From contig CAYXUZ010000255.1 in assembly GCA_964467705.1 (NCBI GenBank), positions 1 to 5,820 on the forward strand: a stretch of 5,820 nt of DNA. Direction: 5' to 3'. Position 1 is the stretch's first letter; every line of letters begins with the position of its first letter. The DNA is from CAADGU01 sp964467705. GTDB taxonomy: Bacteria; Chloroflexota; Anaerolineae; Promineifilales; Promineifilaceae. Below, piece by piece: positions 5,187 to 5,820 of the stretch. Under the pieces are notes generated by a model. The model had not been told where the DNA came from. It saw nothing but the letters and a program-made list of their open reading frames with translations, and searched no databases. A program made the position numbers and the translations under genes.

Positions 5187-5820
5187 TCAACCTGTTTTCT
5201 CCAACACGGCCGTATACGCCCCCTCTCCCTCAATGATCCACCCTATCTGCCAACCCGTTCCATCTACAATGGTCGCCATCTCCTCCGGCGACACCATGAG
5301 ATAATCAAACCAGGGGCCGATGAATGTTTTATAGCGCACCCGAATGCGCACCTGCCCGGACATGCGCCCGCGCTGCCGGTTCCATGCCTGGTAAGCCAGA
5401 TGGTCAGGGTCAGTGGTCTGGTAAATGTTGCGGCTTTCGGCCAGGATACGGCCGTCCGGTGTGGTCATTGCCGCAAACCGGCGCAGCAGCCACCGGGCCC
5501 GACCAGGATTGCCAAACAGGCCAAAGTTATTGCCAAACATGATGATCGTGTCAAATACGCCCAGCGTTTGGCGGGAAGCGCGGGTAATGGACATGACGTG
5601 CGCCTCCCGCACGCCGCGTAACTGCGCGGTGTGAATGGCCAGGGGAGAGTTGTCAATGCCCACCACCTCATGCCCTTTTTCTTGCAGATGCAGGCAGACA
5701 CGCCCAGGGCCACAGCCAATGTCCAGTATACGGCCGTGTGCCAGGCCAATCGCCTCTTTTTGGGCGGGCGACCACTCGGCATACGGGGCAAAATAAGCCG
5801 CCGGGCCACCCGACGTACCC
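5187..5820 (-). CDS. Class I SAM-dependent methyltransferase, 5'-truncated
   Basis: The frame is open from the right edge (first full codon 5819-5817) to a TGA at 5189-5187, giving 210 visible residues. The SAM-binding motif I is DIGCGPGR (residues 33-40 of the visible part, bases 5723-5700), preceded by GRIL. The acidic residue ending strand 2 is in VVGIDNSP (D56), and the strand-4 segment is FDTIIMFGNNFGLFG (89-103). PDGRILAES follows as strand 5, and the C-terminus ends in a short beta region (YTAVLEKTG). This is the Rossmann-like methyltransferase fold of the methyltransf_11/25 type. Only the extreme N-terminus, perhaps 10-40 residues, seems missing; the visible YFAPYAEW is the usual pre-motif-I helix. 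The GTG at 5666-5664 is internal, since motif I lies upstream of it. The substrate cannot be told. It shares a strand with the lipoprotein gene, but a 191-bp gap with its own promoter argues against one tight operon. Confidence 0.87.
   Translation of the reverse strand, partial: GTSGGPAAYFAPYAEWSPAQKEAIGLAHGRILDIGCGPGRVCLHLQEKGHEVVGIDNSPLAIHTAQLRGVREAHVMSITRASRQTLGVFDTIIMFGNNFGLFGNPGRARWLLRRFAAMTTPDGRILAESRNIYQTTDPDHLAYQAWNRQRGRMSGQVRIRVRYKTFIGPWFDYLMVSPEEMATIVDGTGWQIGWIIEGEGAYTAVLEKTG

Larger units (their letters stand above)
124..5737. repeat. Dispersed palindromic octamer ACGGCCGT, 16 exact copies
   Basis: Exact copies begin at 124, 381, 1351, 1442, 1715, 2771, 3043, 3149, 3513, 3859, 4364, 4865, 4904, 5206, 5448 and 5730. 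With equal base use about 0.09 would be expected in a window of this size. Only four other CGGCCG hexamers were found (near 10, 106, 431 and 1959), so the flanking A and T are part of the signal. All copies lie inside genes. They read as Thr-Ala-Val nine times, x-Gly-Arg six times and Arg-Pro once, so protein sequence alone does not explain them. plsY has none. Confidence 0.85.

Noticed and set aside
4420..5236. Long plus-strand open frames opposite the lipoprotein gene
   Set aside because: They have low-complexity or composition-driven sequence and no recognisable domain, and lie antisense to a gene with clear families; they are shadows.
5187..5666. Methyltransferase starting at the GTG at 5666
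   Set aside because: The SAM motif DIGCGPGR lies upstream in the same open frame, so the true start is beyond the right edge.

Overview
The window looks like chromosomal DNA from an uncultured or little-studied bacterium. A filamentous Chloroflexota of the Anaerolineae type is my best guess. That guess rests on style: a lipoprotein with a Pro/Thr-rich linker after its lipid-modified cysteine, intergenic hairpins made of TTGCCAC/GTGGCAA words, and mixed metabolic genes with roughly 50-55% GC. No rRNA, tRNA, CRISPR array, integrase or transposase was seen, and nothing in the window assigns a taxon decisively.

Layout, left to right. (1) The 3' part of an aspartate ammonia-lyase gene on +, cut by the left edge. 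(2) A strong imperfect hairpin directly after its stop. (3) A small JAMM/MPN+ (M67-type) zinc metallopeptidase gene on +, followed by a second intergenic repeat carrying the same 21-bp word in inverted orientation. (4) A plsY-like membrane acyltransferase gene on +. (5) A stem-loop in the 58-bp gap where plsY converges with (6), a large lipoprotein gene on -. That protein joins a family-3 (amino-acid type) and a family-5 (peptide/nickel type) solute-binding domain in one chain. (7) The lipoprotein gene's leader, with a good sigma70-like promoter and a perfect 9-bp inverted repeat. (8) A class I SAM-dependent methyltransferase gene on -, cut by the right edge.

The genes do not form one obvious pathway. 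Aspartase releases fumarate and ammonia. PlsY makes lysophosphatidic acid for phospholipid synthesis. The lipoprotein should bind small solutes outside the membrane, but no permease or ATPase gene is nearby. The M67 enzyme lacks its usual ubiquitin-like or E1-like partners here, and the methyltransferase substrate is unknown.

The two most unusual signals are the palindromic octamer ACGGCCGT, which occurs 16 times, always inside genes and in all three codon phases (a HIP1-like pattern), and the two-family solute-binding fusion. The PlsY homologue also departs from the family consensus in all three catalytic motifs.
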